DNA of 64,000 bases. It comes from DATCHW01 sp036508135 (GTDB lineage Bacteria; Bacteroidota; Ignavibacteria; Tepidaquicellales; Tepidaquicellaceae). Shown here in pieces: positions 62,845 to 64,000 of this stretch. Made by a program: the position numbers and the translations under genes. Location: the NCBI GenBank assembly GCA_036508135.1, contig DATCHW010000015.1, positions 62,001 through 126,000 of the forward strand. The letters run 5' to 3'. The notes beneath the pieces were generated by a model. That model saw only the letters and a program-made list of their open reading frames with translations. It was not told the DNA's origin and did no database searches. Position 1 is the stretch's first letter, and each line of letters starts with the position of its first letter.

Positions 62845-64000
62845 TTAAAAATTCTTCGGGCTATAATTTGGTGCTTCTTTAGTAATCTTCACATCGTGAG
62901 GATGAGATTCCCTTAAGCCTGAATTAGTTATTATTACAAATTTAGACTTGGTTTTCATTTCGTATATATCTTTTGCTCCGCAATAACCCATCGCTGCTCT
63001 CAATCCACCCATTATTTGATACACAGTGTCTGTCAGAGGACCTTTGTAAGGAACTATTCCTTCGATTCCTTCGGGAACAAGTTTTGTAACGTCATCTTCC
63101 ATATCCTGAAAATACCTGTCTTTACTGCCTTTTTTCATTGCTTCTATAGAACCCATACCACGGTAAAGCTTATAGCTCCTTCCTTCATACAATACCTTTT
63201 CTCCGGGTGATTCCTCAGTACCTGCAAGCATACCTCCAACCATTACTGAATCAGCACCTGCAGCAATTGCTTTCGGAATATCTCCTGTTTGTTTAATGCC
63301 ACCGTCTGCAATCACAGGTACTCCCGATGTCTTAGCAGCTTTAGCACACTCGATAATTGCGGTCAACTGCGGAACTCCGACACCCGCTACTACTCTTGTA
63401 GTACAAATAGAGCCCGCTCCAATTCCTACTTTCACTGCATCCACACCATATCTTATCAAATCCTTCACAGCATTACCTGTTGCAACATTACCTGCAATTA
63501 TATCCACATTACCGGATTTTGCCTTTAACTTTTTAATAATGTTAAGGACTCTAATAGAATGCCCATGTGCAGTATCAACAATAATTACATCGGCATTATT
63601 TTTCACCAGTTCATTCACTCTTTCGATAGTATCAGAAGCCACTCCAACTGCCGCTCCAACGATCAGTCTTCCGAATTTATCTTTTGAAGCATTAGGAAAA
63701 CTCTTTCGTTTCTGGATATCTTTAAAAGTAATTAAACCTTTAAGGTAGCCTTTTTTATCAACGATAGGAAGTTTTTCTATCCTGTATTTCTGCAGAATGA
63801 TTTCTGCTTTAGTTAAATCTGTTCCAACGGGAGCGGTAATAAGATTTTTTTTTGTCATCAGATTTTCAATAAATTCTTCTTCATGAATATCAAATCTTAA
63901 ATCCCTGTTTGTAAGAATACCGACAAGTTTACCGTCATTATTAATGATCGGTATCCCTGATACCTTGTATTTTTCCATTACCGCAAGAGCATCTTTGATT
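62845..64000 (-). CDS. guaB: IMP dehydrogenase (3' part; gene runs off the window)
   Basis: Converts IMP to XMP, the rate-limiting step of GMP synthesis. The stop is at 62845; the reading frame continues past 64000 with IKDALAVMEKYKVSGIPIIN, so the true start lies beyond the window (about 105 N-terminal residues missing versus the usual about 490). Present are the end of CBS1, CBS2 (LPIVDKKGYLKGLITFKDI), the barrel, the catalytic Cys in VGIGAGSICTTRVVAGVGVP and the flap with RYFQ. A complete C-terminus ends in APNYSPKNF. Confidence 0.95.
   Translation of the reverse strand, partial: IKDALAVMEKYKVSGIPIINNDGKLVGILTNRDLRFDIHEEEFIENLMTKKNLITAPVGTDLTKAEIILQKYRIEKLPIVDKKGYLKGLITFKDIQKRKSFPNASKDKFGRLIVGAAVGVASDTIERVNELVKNNADVIIVDTAHGHSIRVLNIIKKLKAKSGNVDIIAGNVATGNAVKDLIRYGVDAVKVGIGAGSICTTRVVAGVGVPQLTAIIECAKAAKTSGVPVIADGGIKQTGDIPKAIAAGADSVMVGGMLAGTEESPGEKVLYEGRSYKLYRGMGSIEAMKKGSKDRYFQDMEDDVTKLVPEGIEGIVPYKGPLTDTVYQIMGGLRAAMGYCGAKDIYEMKTKSKFVIITNSGLRESHPHDVKITKEAPNYSPKNF

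Overview
The window is AT-rich chromosomal DNA from a member of the Bacteroidota/Chlorobi (FCB) group, most likely an Ignavibacteria-like lineage. Several features point there. C-terminal secretion-sorting domains carry the NYPNPFNP motif. There are PorV-type and TonB-dependent outer-membrane proteins and a GWxTD-domain protein. EF-P has a Chlorobi-like PGNLRAF tip. A ferredoxin-dependent 2-oxoacid oxidoreductase (KorAB) is present. One promoter fits the TTG/TAnnTTTG pattern of Bacteroidota, while others look like ordinary sigma-70 promoters. The assignment is inference from family knowledge; no rRNA gene is present.

Layout. 1-1.4 kb: tRNA-Cys and gap (GAPDH). 1.5-9.15 kb, + strand: efp, accB, accC, a small membrane protein, a FabL-like enoyl reductase, a 1133-residue tubulin/FtsZ-like protein and an FmdB zinc ribbon, apparently one gene string. 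9.15-13.7 kb, - strand: GWxTD protein, YbbR-like protein, CPBP protease homologue, pdxJ, lptB. 13.8-23.3 kb, - strand: an envelope/secretion block (Asp-box secreted protein, TonB-dependent receptor, very large secreted protein, PorV-like protein). 23.5-25 kb: a 2-hydroxyacid dehydrogenase and engB. 25.2-39.7 kb, - strand: one long ribosomal-protein block from rplB to rplQ with secY, map, infA and rpoA. It is interrupted by a tRNA-Gln and by an unrelated outer-membrane beta-barrel gene, and it lacks the first S10-operon genes. 39.9-43.6 kb: MoxR ATPase and a pair of M16 peptidases. 43.7-45.1 kb: a decayed accessory patch with an ORF-less group II intron, small palindromes and a broken secreted-protein gene. 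45.3-49.2 kb: CAP protein and a peptidase/propeller/barrel fusion. 49.2-52.2 kb: korAB. 52.3-54.2 kb: rplI, ssb, rpsF and tRNA-Leu, without rpsR. 54.2-64 kb: DnaJ-like protein, radC, a TMTC-like TPR membrane protein, a lamin-tail secreted protein with an exact-period internal duplication, an NlpC/P60 protein, a Bax-inhibitor-1 protein and the 3' part of guaB, which runs off the window edge.

Most genes are housekeeping: translation, fatty-acid and cofactor synthesis, LPS export, protein export. The cell-surface genes (TonB receptor, PorV, sorting-domain proteins, lamin-tail protein, CAP, propeller/barrel protein) fit a Gram-negative with type IX-like secretion. No CRISPR array, transposase or intact prophage was seen. 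The items most worth following are the tubulin-like protein, the ORF-less group II intron with its altered domain V, the beta-barrel gene inside the ribosomal operon, the peptidase/propeller/barrel fusion, and the 840-bp tandem duplication in the lamin-tail gene.
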